From NCBI RefSeq assembly GCF_019976755.1, contig NZ_AP023441.1, positions 2,725,501-2,789,500 on the forward strand: 64,000 bases of DNA, read 5' to 3'. The notes beneath the pieces were generated by a model, which was given only the letters and a program-made list of their open reading frames with translations, was not told the origin of the DNA and made no database searches. This DNA comes from Nostoc sp. MS1 (GTDB taxonomy: Bacteria > Cyanobacteriota > Cyanobacteriia > Cyanobacteriales > Nostocaceae). Each line of letters opens with the position of its first letter. The first letter of the stretch is position 1. Positions 1 to 8,833 of the stretch are shown here, piece by piece. Both the position numbers and the translations under genes were made by a program.

Positions 1-100
1 GACGAAAACAATTATTGTTGGCTAGATGAGTAAAAATAGAGGCGATTAGCCTTTTCTAAATGTAGAATGGAAAATGCTGTCAAAATTGTTGAATTAATTT

Positions 101-403
101 ATGGCAAAGAAAAGCATGATTGAGCGCGAGAAGAAACGCGCTAGGTTGGTAGAAAAGTATGCTGCAAAGCGTGAAGCTTTGTTAGAAGAGTTCAGAACTA
201 CTGAATCTCCTCTAGACAAGTTAGAAATTCACCGCCAGATTCAACAGCTACCCCGCAATAGTGCGCCTATCCGTCGCCGTAACCGTTGCTGGGTAACTGG
301 TCGTCCTAGAGGTGTTTATCGTGACTTTGGGCTATCTCGGAACGTTCTCCGGGAATGGGCGCACGAAGGCCTTTTACCTGGGGTTGTTAAGTCTAGCTGG
401 TAG
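101..403 (+). CDS. rpsN: 30S ribosomal protein S14
   Basis: A small-subunit ribosomal protein that helps assemble the 30S head near the decoding site. The 100-residue product starts MAKKSMIEREKKRARLV and carries the S14 C-terminal signature around residues 60-85 (NRCWVTGRPRGVYRDFGLSR). It lacks the CxxC pairs of the zinc-binding S14 type, so it is the long, zinc-independent form usual in cyanobacteria and plastids. The ATG at 101 is the only sensible start. The gene stands alone, and its stop codon runs directly into an intergenic heptad-repeat tract. Identification is by motif and length and is very secure. Confidence 0.98.
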   Translation: MAKKSMIEREKKRARLVEKYAAKREALLEEFRTTESPLDKLEIHRQIQQLPRNSAPIRRRNRCWVTGRPRGVYRDFGLSRNVLREWAHEGLLPGVVKSSW

Positions 404-478
404 TCATTAGTCATTAGTCAACAGTCAACAGTCAACAGTTTCATACTTTGGACTATGGACTTTTGACTATGGACTAAA
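401..478. repeat. Heptanucleotide repeat tract (TTAGTCA / CAACAGT / GGACTAT types)
   Basis: Tandem and degenerate 7-mers (TAGTCAT, CAACAGT, then GGACTATGGACTTTTGACTATGGAC) fill the gap between rpsN and the next gene. Such short tandemly repeated repetitive sequences are typical of Nostoc and Anabaena intergenic DNA. The first 7-mer begins at the rpsN stop codon. Confidence 0.9.
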
Positions 479-480
479 CT

Positions 481-810
481 TTATTGTCCACAACAACGGT
501 CTATACCTAGACTTTCTAAGAGTAGATCGCTGACGGCGTTGGCGATCGCAAACTCTCCATAAAAGCTTTTGGAAAAATCAAAGGCCTGCATCTCTGTCAC
601 AATGGCAATTACCAGAGAACCCAGGTCATTCTCACCTTCCATTCTTTGGCGGACAAAGATTTGGGCTGCACGTTGAGCAATTTTTTGATTGACTGCTTCG
701 GGAATAAATTCCGTATCTAGCCACCGTAGCAAACGCTCTTGCAACCATTCACCTTCGAGGTTTGGATTGGCTGCTGGTGGTAGGGTGATTGGTGGTATGG
801 GTTGTGTCAT
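481..810 (-). CDS. Conserved hypothetical protein (109 aa)
   Basis: I do not recognise a named family. The 109-residue product is soluble and acidic. A proline-rich N-terminus (MTQPIPPITLPP) is followed by a helical region with the pattern EWLQERLLRWLDTEFIPE, then QKIAQRAAQIFVRQR, and a short C-terminus ending in two cysteines (DRCCGQ). There is no signal peptide or membrane segment. It is convergent with rpsN and divergent from aat. The ATG is at 810. Good codon structure and location between conserved genes suggest it is real and conserved in cyanobacteria, but no function can be assigned. Confidence 0.7.
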   Translation of the reverse strand: MTQPIPPITLPPAANPNLEGEWLQERLLRWLDTEFIPEAVNQKIAQRAAQIFVRQRMEGENDLGSLVIAIVTEMQAFDFSKSFYGEFAIANAVSDLLLESLGIDRCCGQ

Positions 811-908
811 ATTCTTAAACGCAGAGGAACGCTAAGGGAAAGACAGAGGAGCGCGGAGGATGGATGCTAGCATCAGACTGCGTTCCTCTGATATTTTTAT
901 TTTTATCT

Positions 909-1484
909 ATGCAATATGATATCGCCTCTATTATTCAAGGCTACGCTCAAGGCTATTTTCTCATGGCGGATGACAATGATTGTCTGGGATGGTATGGTAG
1001 CCGCGATCGCACTTTGATACCTTTAGATGAGCGATTTCGTTATCCTAAATCTTTACAACGTGTTTTGAATCAAGAAAGGTTTTCTGTGGCGATTAACCGT
1101 GATTTTGCGGCTGTAGTCGCTGGCTGTGCTAACCGCGAAACTACTTGGATTTCCCAAGAACTGCAAGAAATTTATTGGCTAATGTATCAGACTGGTTACG
1201 CCTATAGCTTTGAAACATGGCAAGGTGATGAGTTAGCCGGCGGGATTTTAGGAATTGTCATCGGTGGTGCGTTTATTGGTGAATCAATGTTTTATCGCAT
1301 TCCCGATGGTTCTAAGGTAGCAATGGTGAAGCTGGTAGAAAGATTACGTAAAAATGAATTTGTCATGTTTGATGCACAAATGATGAATCCCCACTTAGAA
1401 AGATTTGGCGCTTACAGCATTAAGGATAAAGAATATAAAGCTCTACTGGGCAAAGCACTACAGACTTCTTGCAGTTTAAGTTAA
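909..1484 (+). CDS. aat: Leucyl/phenylalanyl-tRNA--protein transferase
   Basis: This enzyme transfers Leu or Phe from aminoacyl-tRNA to N-terminal Arg/Lys of proteins, creating N-degrons for ClpS/ClpAP. The product keeps family landmarks: IIQGYAQGYFLMAD near the N-terminus, TWISQELQEIYWLMYQTGYAYSFE mid-protein, then GGILGIVIGGAFIGESMF and VMFDAQMMNPHLERFGAYSI. An in-frame upstream ATG at 864 would add 15 hydrophobic residues unlike the family, so ATG 909 (MQYDIASII) is preferred, giving 191 aa. This is at the short end for Aat because the usual N-terminal extension with the ALxEPDGLLAxGG motif is reduced, as in other cyanobacterial forms. Confidence 0.9.
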   Translation: MQYDIASIIQGYAQGYFLMADDNDCLGWYGSRDRTLIPLDERFRYPKSLQRVLNQERFSVAINRDFAAVVAGCANRETTWISQELQEIYWLMYQTGYAYSFETWQGDELAGGILGIVIGGAFIGESMFYRIPDGSKVAMVKLVERLRKNEFVMFDAQMMNPHLERFGAYSIKDKEYKALLGKALQTSCSLS

Positions 1485-1537
1485 TATCAAGCTCACTTAA
1501 ACACTTATCATATTGTGGAGGTTGGTAATTGGTAATC

Positions 1538-2623
1538 TTATAGAAAGCGAGATAAAACTTCAACGGTGGCTTGCCCTGTTTTTTCCCAACTAAATTGATT
1601 AGCTCTATCTATACCTTTAATGGAAAGCTGCGATCGCAGTTCTGCATCCGTGGTTAACTGCTGCATTGCATCGGTAATTTCTGCGGTGTTGTAGGGGTTG
1701 ATGAGGATAGCAGCATCACCAGCAACTTCAGGTAAGGAAGATAAGTTAGAGGTAATAACAGGCGTACCGCAAGCCATAGCTTCTAAGACAGGGAAACCGA
1801 AACCTTCCCACAGACTAGGAAATACAAGAGCGATCGCACCATTAATAATTATTGGTAAGTCAGCATAGGCTACATAGTTGAGAAATTTCACGCGATTAGT
1901 AATTCCCAATTCCTCAACCTGCGCTTGCAAAAACGGTGTATATCGCTTATCAGTCGGCCCTACTAACCATAGTTCATAATCATTGTTTGGTAACGCAGCA
2001 AAAGCCGTGATGAGGCGCTGTAAATTTTTATATGGGTCTTGCCTACCAATGTAGAGAAAGTAGTTGCGAGTTGGTAAATTGAGAAAACGGAAGTGAGTGC
2101 GATCGTGTGCCAGATGAATCGGTGTTATTTTATTAGCGGGAATTTGATAAAAGTTAACGATATCATCGGCTGTAGCTTGAGAGTTACAAATAACGTGTTG
2201 CGCTTGCTTCAGCACTTGGGGGATGTAGTAGCGATGGTATGGTGTCAACGGTGAGAAGCGTTTAGGAAAGCGCAACGGTATTAAGTCATGCGACATGACC
2301 ACAAAACGACAGTTGCTATGTAGAGGTGCTTCTGGTAAGGGTGAAAATAAAAGTTGCGATCGTAGTTGATAATAAATTTTTGGTAATTCCCATTGTGTCC
2401 AAACTAATCTGCGAAAATGTCCTTTTGTTCCATGAGCAGGAGTCAAATTATCTGGTATGCAATAACACTTGTATTCAGGATGATTTTTTGCTGTTAATAA
2501 TATAAGATTCAGTGCTTTTAAATTAGGAAAAACCCTTTGGGCATAGTTACTTATGCCTGTTGGTTGGGATAAAAGTATAGATAAATTAACAATTAGTGCA
2601 TTAGAGTTGGTATTATCTATCAT
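1538..2623 (-). CDS. Glycosyltransferase family 4 (GT-B)
   Basis: A retaining GT-B glycosyltransferase, probably adding a sugar during surface-polysaccharide assembly at the inner membrane. The 361-residue product has a C-terminal Glycos_transf_1 domain: FLYIGRQDPYKNLQRLI around residue 190, then FPSLWEGFGFPVLEAMACGTPVI around residue 265, which contains the EX7E-type catalytic/nucleotide-sugar motif. It is the last gene of the minus-strand cluster, 12 bp after a paralogous GT4. Donor and acceptor cannot be deduced; mannosyl or heptosyl donors are plausible from context only. The ATG at 2623 is supported by the N-terminal alignment with its neighbour. Confidence 0.9.
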   Translation of the reverse strand: MIDNTNSNALIVNLSILLSQPTGISNYAQRVFPNLKALNLILLTAKNHPEYKCYCIPDNLTPAHGTKGHFRRLVWTQWELPKIYYQLRSQLLFSPLPEAPLHSNCRFVVMSHDLIPLRFPKRFSPLTPYHRYYIPQVLKQAQHVICNSQATADDIVNFYQIPANKITPIHLAHDRTHFRFLNLPTRNYFLYIGRQDPYKNLQRLITAFAALPNNDYELWLVGPTDKRYTPFLQAQVEELGITNRVKFLNYVAYADLPIIINGAIALVFPSLWEGFGFPVLEAMACGTPVITSNLSSLPEVAGDAAILINPYNTAEITDAMQQLTTDAELRSQLSIKGIDRANQFSWEKTGQATVEVLSRFL

Positions 2624-2635
2624 GTTAATTAAAAA

Positions 2636-3796
2636 TTAAAATAAGCTTTTATAAGCATTTAGGGTTTCTTTTGCTGTTCTTTCCCAAGAAAATAATTTTG
2701 CTCTTTCTTTACCTTTAATAATTAAATCTTGCCTTAATTGAGAATCACTAATTACTTTGAGTATTGCATCTGCTAGTTGAATAGGGTCATTTGGATCAAT
2801 TAGTAGAGCCGCATCTCCTGCAACTTCGGGAATTGATGAAGTATTAGAAGTAACTACTGGTGCGCCCAAAGTCATAGCTTCTAAAACAGGTAAGCCAAAA
2901 CCTTCATAATAAGATGGATAAACAAAAACATTAGCTTTTGCATAAAACAATGCAACTAATTCATCTGATAAGTAATCAAGATGGTGAATATCATTTTTCC
3001 AAAGAGAATTTTCAATAGCTGTAAATATAGGTTTGTAACTCCAGCCTTTTTTCCCAATTAATACTAAATTATGTTCAATTGCCTGCTTTTGTTTCAGTAA
3101 GTTAAATGCTGTTATTAAATTAGTAATATTTTTTCTAGGCTCTATGGTACTAACGAAAAGTAAATATGGTTTATCAAAATTATAGTTAATTTGATTTTGT
3201 AAAGCAGAAAATTCTACATTACATAAGTAATCGGAATGGTAACGACTAGCTAGGGGAGTCACATAAACTATTTTAGGATCTACTTGCAAATACTCAATTA
3301 TATCTTTCTTTGAACTTTCTGAACTTGTTAAAATTAGATCAGTCCACTGGAGATTTTGCTGAATTTGTCTTTTATAATTTTTTGCAACAGAGTCCACATA
3401 TTGTGGATATTTTTCAAAAGCCAAATCGTATATATTCAAAACACGGCGACTTGAAAGATAGGGATAGACACTGTGGTTAGTTCCATGAACTATATCCGGT
3501 GTATCTAAATATTTTTCCAAGTAGAAAGAAAATAATTGAGGCGACAGGTTTACTAATAGATTGGATAATCTAACTGGTAAAGGAATTACAGTAGTGTTTG
3601 TATATTGCTCAAGGAGTAGAGGAACATACCTGTTATTTTTTAACCAGTTTATTAAACGGGGTTGGTAAGCTATAAAAAGTTGAAATTGTTCAGAACTCTG
3701 TAGGTAATATAGAGAATTTATTAAATTTAACACATGAAAACCAACACCACTTTGTTCTGGCATTATTGGTGTGGCATCAATGGTAATTTTTAGCAT
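2636..3796 (-). CDS. Glycosyltransferase family 4 (GT-B)
   Basis: A 386-residue GT4 enzyme similar in architecture to the gene downstream. The N-terminus (MLKITIDATPIMPEQSGVG) is the usual Rossmann start with the glycine loop. The C-terminal donor-binding domain contains LLFVSTIEPRKNITNLI and YPSYYEGFGLPVLEAM (catalytic E and EX7E). The start overlaps the end of the preceding gene by 7 bp, indicating translational coupling. Base composition is strongly AT-rich and no GCGATCGC octamer occurs within it, unlike the flanking housekeeping genes. Presumed role is sequential sugar addition to the heptose-containing glycan. Confidence 0.9.
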   Translation of the reverse strand: MLKITIDATPIMPEQSGVGFHVLNLINSLYYLQSSEQFQLFIAYQPRLINWLKNNRYVPLLLEQYTNTTVIPLPVRLSNLLVNLSPQLFSFYLEKYLDTPDIVHGTNHSVYPYLSSRRVLNIYDLAFEKYPQYVDSVAKNYKRQIQQNLQWTDLILTSSESSKKDIIEYLQVDPKIVYVTPLASRYHSDYLCNVEFSALQNQINYNFDKPYLLFVSTIEPRKNITNLITAFNLLKQKQAIEHNLVLIGKKGWSYKPIFTAIENSLWKNDIHHLDYLSDELVALFYAKANVFVYPSYYEGFGLPVLEAMTLGAPVVTSNTSSIPEVAGDAALLIDPNDPIQLADAILKVISDSQLRQDLIIKGKERAKLFSWERTAKETLNAYKSLF

Positions 3797-4974
3797 CTTC
3801 TACATTTATATGAGTCATCACACAATTCTTTCATTTGTTTAGCAAAACCTTCTATTGTATGGAATTTTTGATAAGCTTGTTGAATTTCTTTAATTTTATT
3901 TTTTATATTTAAAGATTGAGAAATATTAAAAATTTTATGTATAACAGTTTCATGTTGACTCCAATCTTCTATAATAACTTCCGTTAAATCATATTTTGAA
4001 AGTTCTTTTGCCATCCAAGTACCTTGAGTAACAAGGGGGATTTTACCAGCCATAATAGATTCAGTAAAAATTCCTGAAGTACGTTCTTTATAAGCGTTAG
4101 CATCATATGGCAGTAGTATAATATGAGATTTTTGTAACCAGATGATATACTCTTTTTTACTTAGGTGATTTGGCACAAACTGAACTCTCACCCCGCCATC
4201 AATAGGAACCAGTTCAGAAGCTTGAGCAGCTACTACACAGATTCTGCTTGCTTGTTGAGCAACAGAACTGACTAAATCTTGAATAACATTCCATCCTTTT
4301 TCGTCTCTTGGTGGCCCAGCCCACCAACATATTATTTCATCATTTGGATAATAATCATTTTCAATATGTAAAAATTCTGTGTGAGGAATAGGCATTACCA
4401 TTACAGATTCATCAAAATATTTAGATATAGAACTACTCAATATTTCACTATCTGTTAGTAAATGAAATTTTCCTGAAGCTACTCTGTTTTTAATTGCCTT
4501 ATTTAATAATTTATATATCCAACAAGTTTTGTCGTTATGTACCTCTCTGCGATAAAGTAACCAGATTGATAGATTCTTTATTGGAATAATGTAGAGTGCT
4601 ATCAGCAAAGCCAATAATTGTACATGGATAAATCTTTCAAGAAAAATTATGGGATGTTTATATCTAGGTAAAATATCTTGATTTAACTTTTTGGCAATAC
4701 TCCAACCCAAATCGAAAATAGCTCTTAATTTTAAAATTCTTACCACTGGATGCAGTTTAGCCTCCAAGTCTTCACTACTAAGGCAAGGATACCAATTAGC
4801 AGGTAAATCAACAATTTTTGGATCAGGTGTGGCTAATGCTATATGATGCCAATTTAACAAATTTGCTGCTTGAGTAACCGAAGTGTGATATGGTACTATG
4901 TGACCATCTCCTCCCATGAGATTGGGAATGATAGATATTAAAATAGGTGTATCATCTACATCACTCACATTCAT
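3790..4974 (-). CDS. Putative glycosyltransferase (GT-B-like, divergent)
   Basis: A 394-residue protein whose C-terminal half looks like a GT-B donor domain: WWAGPPRDEKGWNVIQ near residue 220, ILLPYDANAYKERTSGIF near residue 285, and SIMAGKIPLVTQGTWMAKEL. The N-terminal half (SIIPNLMGGDGHIVPYH) resembles the acceptor half of GT4 enzymes but is divergent, with a hydrophobic stretch near residue 130 (QLLALLIALYIIPI) that may contact the membrane. It overlaps the next GT by 7 bp and lies 14 bp after gmhB. A glycosyl transfer role is inferred from fold motifs and context; the exact family is uncertain. Confidence 0.7.
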   Translation of the reverse strand: MNVSDVDDTPILISIIPNLMGGDGHIVPYHTSVTQAANLLNWHHIALATPDPKIVDLPANWYPCLSSEDLEAKLHPVVRILKLRAIFDLGWSIAKKLNQDILPRYKHPIIFLERFIHVQLLALLIALYIIPIKNLSIWLLYRREVHNDKTCWIYKLLNKAIKNRVASGKFHLLTDSEILSSSISKYFDESVMVMPIPHTEFLHIENDYYPNDEIICWWAGPPRDEKGWNVIQDLVSSVAQQASRICVVAAQASELVPIDGGVRVQFVPNHLSKKEYIIWLQKSHIILLPYDANAYKERTSGIFTESIMAGKIPLVTQGTWMAKELSKYDLTEVIIEDWSQHETVIHKIFNISQSLNIKNKIKEIQQAYQKFHTIEGFAKQMKELCDDSYKCRRC

Positions 4975-4988
4975 AAAATTTTAAAAAT

Positions 4989-5573
4989 TTAGTTAGCCTG
5001 AATGAATTTAACTGTTTTTGTTAGCTCTTCAACAACATAAATTAGAACTTGCATGTCAGCTAATTGTTTAGCAAAATCTGAGGTTCTATCTGTAAGTAAT
5101 AAGATTGCTTGACAACCAGCATTTATAGCACACTCTACATCACTAATTGCATCTCCGATAAAAAAAGATTGCGAAAGGTCTATAGAGTACTTACTTGCAG
5201 CTTCTAAAAGCATATGCGGGGAAGGCTTGCGGCATTTGCAGTTATCAGATGGTTGATGAGGACAAATAAAAATATCATGAAAATATACGCCAAAGCTTTC
5301 ATATTCTTGGCGAATTTCTTTATGAACCATATCAACATCATCTAGAGTGAAATAACCTCTACTTACACCAGATTGATTGGTAATTACTATTAATAAATAG
5401 CCGGAATTTTGCCATTTTTTAAAAGTTTCCTTAGCACTGTAGGGAACTTTTACTTGATTTGGATGATTCAGATAAGGAAGATACTCTATCAAAACTCCAT
5501 CTCTGTCAAGAAACAAAGCTTTATTAAGTTGATTTGCTTGAGGGGTAGCTTGATTTTCATCATGAATGAACAT
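4989..5573 (-). CDS. gmhB: D-glycero-D-manno-heptose 1,7-bisphosphate 7-phosphatase
   Basis: A HAD-superfamily phosphatase that removes the 7-phosphate of heptose 1,7-bisphosphate, giving heptose 1-phosphate for nucleotide activation. The 194-residue product has HAD motif I LFLDRDGVL at residues ~20-28, motif II VITNQSGVSRG, the Cys/His zinc-binding loop CPHQPSDNCKCRKP and motif IV FFIGDAISDVECA. The zinc loop is characteristic of GmhB rather than histidinol phosphatase alone. It lies between gmhA and the glycosyltransferases, consistent with one heptose pathway. Whether the anomer is alpha (GDP route) or beta (ADP route) cannot be read here, but the HddA/HddC neighbours favour the GDP route. 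Confidence 0.9.
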   Translation of the reverse strand: MFIHDENQATPQANQLNKALFLDRDGVLIEYLPYLNHPNQVKVPYSAKETFKKWQNSGYLLIVITNQSGVSRGYFTLDDVDMVHKEIRQEYESFGVYFHDIFICPHQPSDNCKCRKPSPHMLLEAASKYSIDLSQSFFIGDAISDVECAINAGCQAILLLTDRTSDFAKQLADMQVLIYVVEELTKTVKFIQAN

Positions 5574-5642
5574 ATTTATCTGAGTATGCTATACACTTTT
5601 AATATATGCAGTCTATGTATATTAAAGTTGTGATATGTATAT

Positions 5643-6206
5643 TTATTTTGTAAATAACTGAAACTCTACCAGTTCACAAATCCGATGGTAGGTAATCACA
5701 TGAATTTCTTGAACTAATGGCGTATGTTGTTCAGCAACAAATAAGGGATAGTCTGCAACACCTTGAAGCATACCTCCTTCGTTACCTGCCATACCTATAG
5801 TGATAATTCCCATTTGTTGAGATGCTTTTAAAGCTCGAATAACATTTTGAGATTTACCAGAGGTGGAAATTCCCCAAACAATATCTCCTGGTTTACCAAG
5901 AGATTCCACTTGTCGGGAAAAAATAGTTTCAAATTCGTGGTCATTTGTCCAAGCTGTGAGAGTAGCTGGATTAGTAGAGAGTGCGATCGCCGGCAATCCT
6001 TTACGATTAACTAAGAAGCGTCCAATAAACTCAGCAGCTATGTGTTGTGCGTCAGATGCAGATCCACCATTACCGCAAATGAACAAGGTATTGCCTTTTT
6101 GGAAACTTTCCACAATCAAACCGACTACCTTATCTATAGCTTGGCAATACTCTGGTGTGAACGCTGCTTCCAAGCTTTTGAGTTTATCCTGCACCCAGTA
6201 ATCCAA
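5643..6206 (-). CDS. gmhA: Sedoheptulose 7-phosphate isomerase
   Basis: Converts sedoheptulose 7-phosphate to D-glycero-D-manno-heptose 7-phosphate, the first step of heptose precursor synthesis. The SIS-domain protein (187 aa) shows FICGNGGSASDAQHIAAEF and GISTSGKSQNVIRALKAS, both phosphosugar-binding GmhA motifs. The likely start is TTG at 6206-6204 (MDYWVQDKL), preceded by a GAGGAAG ribosome-binding site; a GTG four codons in is the alternative. The gap to the upstream SDR gene stop is only 9 bp, so the two are co-transcribed. Confidence 0.93.
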   Translation of the reverse strand: MDYWVQDKLKSLEAAFTPEYCQAIDKVVGLIVESFQKGNTLFICGNGGSASDAQHIAAEFIGRFLVNRKGLPAIALSTNPATLTAWTNDHEFETIFSRQVESLGKPGDIVWGISTSGKSQNVIRALKASQQMGIITIGMAGNEGGMLQGVADYPLFVAEQHTPLVQEIHVITYHRICELVEFQLFTK

Positions 6207-6215
6207 AGTTCTTCC

Positions 6216-7142
6216 TCACTTGTTTGGTAACAGTTTATCTTTTTGTGTCTCAAACCACTCAATTGTTTTGGACAAACCAACTTCTAACGGAGTTAAAGTT
6301 AAATCAGGAATATATTGTTTTAATTTATTGATGGCTAGACACTTAGATTTAGCGCCAACATAGCGTCCTGTGTCAAATTGGATTAAGTTGAAATCATAGT
6401 CTACCTGCTCACAAATGAGTTTGGCGAAGTGTCTAATAGTAAATTCTTCACCAGCACCGATGTTAATTAACTCATTGTCTACTGTCGCTGCTAATTGCAG
6501 CATAATTTTGACAAAATCGGTTACAAAAACCAGTTCGCGGGACTGATAACCGTTCCCCCAAAGAGTTACTGTTTCCCCATAGAGTTTACCGCGAATAATC
6601 TTGCGGATTAAATCGAAAATAAAGTGCATTTGCCGCCCATCTGTATGGTAGCCTGGGCCATATAGGGTAGAGGGTACTAGACAAAGGTACTTCAAGCCAT
6701 ACTGTTTATGTAATGCTAGTTGACCAGCATACAACATCCGTTTGGTCATTGCATAGGTAAACAAGCTGTCTATAGGCATTCCTGTGAGATAATTTTCTTC
6801 CACTAACTCTAAATCGGGAGCGTAGGCACAGCTAGTACCCATACTAATTAACTTTGCTTGAGGTTGATATGCCTGCCACCAAGCAAGTATATTGGTGTTG
6901 ATTTGTTGGTTGATAATCCACTGTTCGCCGGGATGGTAGAGGCAAAAATCACCAGCTTGAGTCCAAGCTGCTAAATGATACATTTGGTCGTAAGTTTCAT
7001 GATTAAACTTTAGCAAAGAGTCTTGTTGAGTGAGGTCACAGTTTTGAGAATTAAGACGGACTAACTCATGACCTTGAGCTTCTAGCTGTGTACAAAGGAT
7101 TGTACCTAAAAAGCCTGTAGCACCAGTAATTAGTATTTTCAT
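6216..7142 (-). CDS. NAD(P)-dependent sugar epimerase/dehydratase (SDR, GDP-fucose synthase-like)
   Basis: An extended short-chain dehydrogenase acting on a nucleotide sugar. The 308-residue product begins with the Rossmann motif MKILITGATGFLG, has the catalytic serine region MGTSCAYAP and YxxxK as YAMTK around residue 150, and LVPSTLYGPG downstream. The combination resembles GDP-L-fucose synthase/GDP-mannose 4-reductase-type SDRs. In this cluster it may reduce or epimerise a GDP-keto-heptose or GDP-keto-hexose; the substrate is inferred. It lies 3 bp after the preceding methyltransferase gene stop and 9 bp before gmhA. Confidence 0.85.
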   Translation of the reverse strand: MKILITGATGFLGTILCTQLEAQGHELVRLNSQNCDLTQQDSLLKFNHETYDQMYHLAAWTQAGDFCLYHPGEQWIINQQINTNILAWWQAYQPQAKLISMGTSCAYAPDLELVEENYLTGMPIDSLFTYAMTKRMLYAGQLALHKQYGLKYLCLVPSTLYGPGYHTDGRQMHFIFDLIRKIIRGKLYGETVTLWGNGYQSRELVFVTDFVKIMLQLAATVDNELINIGAGEEFTIRHFAKLICEQVDYDFNLIQFDTGRYVGAKSKCLAINKLKQYIPDLTLTPLEVGLSKTIEWFETQKDKLLPNK

Positions 7143-7145
7143 AAA

Positions 7146-8348
7146 TTAACTGTCTTGAGGATTGACAGGAAAGTAAAATTCAACTCCTTGATCGATAAGG
7201 TGTTGATTGTTAGACAAAATCTCTTTTTTAAAGTTCCAAGCTAAAACGTAGTAAATATCGGGAAGTTCCTCAAGTTCTTTCTCAATCACGATAGGAATGT
7301 GCATTCCTGGTGAATAAAGTCCGCGACGTAATTCGTTTTTTTCTACTAAACAATCTATGTAATTGCTACCAACACCAAAATAGTTCAACATAGTATTTCC
7401 CTTAACGGGAGCGCCAAAACCAAAAATCTTCTTACCTTGCTGTTTAGCTTGTTCTAAATAAGCAAGATTTTCGGTTTTCATTTGTTTAATTCTTTGGGCA
7501 AATGTTAAATAAGTAGATAATTCATTGCTTTTATCATCTACTTCTGATTGACGCATTTTCTGTAGGCGATCGCTTGGTTGTTTTTGCCCTTTATGTGTTA
7601 CAAACCCAATAATAGAACCACCATGAATAGGTGAAAGGTAAGCATCAAACATGGATAAGCCATGTCTGTTTAACAGCACTTCTATAGTGTTGAGATTGTA
7701 GTAAAGTAGATGTTCGTGGTAGATTTGGTCAAAAGCAAGATTTTCTACAATCCGTTTCATGTAGAGAAACTGGACAACAAACACCCCGTCATCCCTTAAT
7801 GCTTCTCGAATCCCTTCAGTAACAGAATGTAATTCTTCTAAGTGAAAAAATACCCCGGCTGCATTGATGACATGAAATTTACGGTTCAGGCGTTGAACCA
7901 CATCTAAATTGAAAAACTCATTTAAAGTTGTAATTCCTGCATCATTAGCAATCTTAGCTGTAGTTTTGGAAGACTCTACACCCAGAACATCATAACCAAG
8001 AGCCTGGAAATGCTTGAGTTGAGTACCATCATTAGAGCCAATATCCAGCACTGACTTATTTTCTACATCTTGAAAGAAGCAATTTTCAACCTCTTGGGCG
8101 ACATTTTTGAAATGTTCACTTAAAGAGCGAGTCACACCTGACAAATAGGTATGATCGCCAAACATAATTTCTTTTTTAACAGTGTAATCTAGCTGGACTG
8201 TACCGCAATTGTGACAATACAAAACCCGCAAAGGATAAAAAGGTTCTTTACCAATTTCCTCTGGTTTGAGAAAGTGATTACACCAAGGTTGCGAGCCTAA
8301 GTCAACCGCAATTTCTAAATCTGTGGAGTCACAAACACGACATTCCAT
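7146..8348 (-). CDS. Sugar C-methyltransferase-like protein (zinc-binding, SAM-dependent)
   Basis: A 400-residue three-part protein. The N-terminal putative zinc-binding domain has CRVC at residues 3-6 and CHNC near residue 46. The central class I SAM-binding domain has SVLDIGSNDGTQLKHF near residue 100. The C-terminal domain contains GFGAPVKGNTMLNYF. This is the Methyltransf_13/11/14 architecture of deoxysugar C-methyltransferases (TylCIII/NovU type), which act on NDP-4-keto-deoxysugars. By context it may methylate a keto-sugar in the surface glycan. It is the first gene after the divergent protease gene. A HIP1-containing inverted repeat lies 30 bp upstream of its ATG. Confidence 0.85.
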   Translation of the reverse strand: MECRVCDSTDLEIAVDLGSQPWCNHFLKPEEIGKEPFYPLRVLYCHNCGTVQLDYTVKKEIMFGDHTYLSGVTRSLSEHFKNVAQEVENCFFQDVENKSVLDIGSNDGTQLKHFQALGYDVLGVESSKTTAKIANDAGITTLNEFFNLDVVQRLNRKFHVINAAGVFFHLEELHSVTEGIREALRDDGVFVVQFLYMKRIVENLAFDQIYHEHLLYYNLNTIEVLLNRHGLSMFDAYLSPIHGGSIIGFVTHKGQKQPSDRLQKMRQSEVDDKSNELSTYLTFAQRIKQMKTENLAYLEQAKQQGKKIFGFGAPVKGNTMLNYFGVGSNYIDCLVEKNELRRGLYSPGMHIPIVIEKELEELPDIYYVLAWNFKKEILSNNQHLIDQGVEFYFPVNPQDS

Positions 8349-8833
8349 TACGGAAAAGACCTCATAGCTAAATTTTCAAAGCGATCGCCGAGAGTATATC
8401 TCAGTATATTAAATGGCGATCGCTTTACTATCTCATAATTATGCGGTCTTTTTGTGGCCCATTTAATTATTTCTCTGGTGAGCTAAAAATTCTTACCGCT
8501 ACAAGCTAGTAAAATCTACAGACCTTCATATTTTTTTTACACTTTATGAATATAGAAATAAATACTTAATTTTGTATAAATAGTATAAAGATTTTATTTG
8601 ATTTTTCCTAAATACTACGAGAAAATACTAAAAAATAGATTTTATCTACGAGCGGAAACGGCAAATGTAACAGTATAAACCACCATCGGGAAACTCTAAC
8701 ACATAGTCGTAGTTTTGACAAAAAGTTTGTTAACCAAGATTACTTGGGTAACTTTACTGCTTGAAGCCAGAGTAACAAACCGCTAAACAATAAATTATTT
8801 AAATAATTTTAAACTCAATCAAAGTATTTCCTT
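8349..8833. other. Divergent intergenic region between methyltransferase and protease genes
   Basis: A 485-bp AT-rich stretch with no convincing gene. It must hold promoters for the minus-strand methyltransferase and the plus-strand protease. A 12-bp perfect inverted repeat (AAAGCGATCGCC / GGCGATCGCTTT, 8378-8389 and 8415-8426) built around two HIP1 octamers lies near the methyltransferase end. I could not assign -10/-35 boxes with confidence. Confidence 0.6.
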
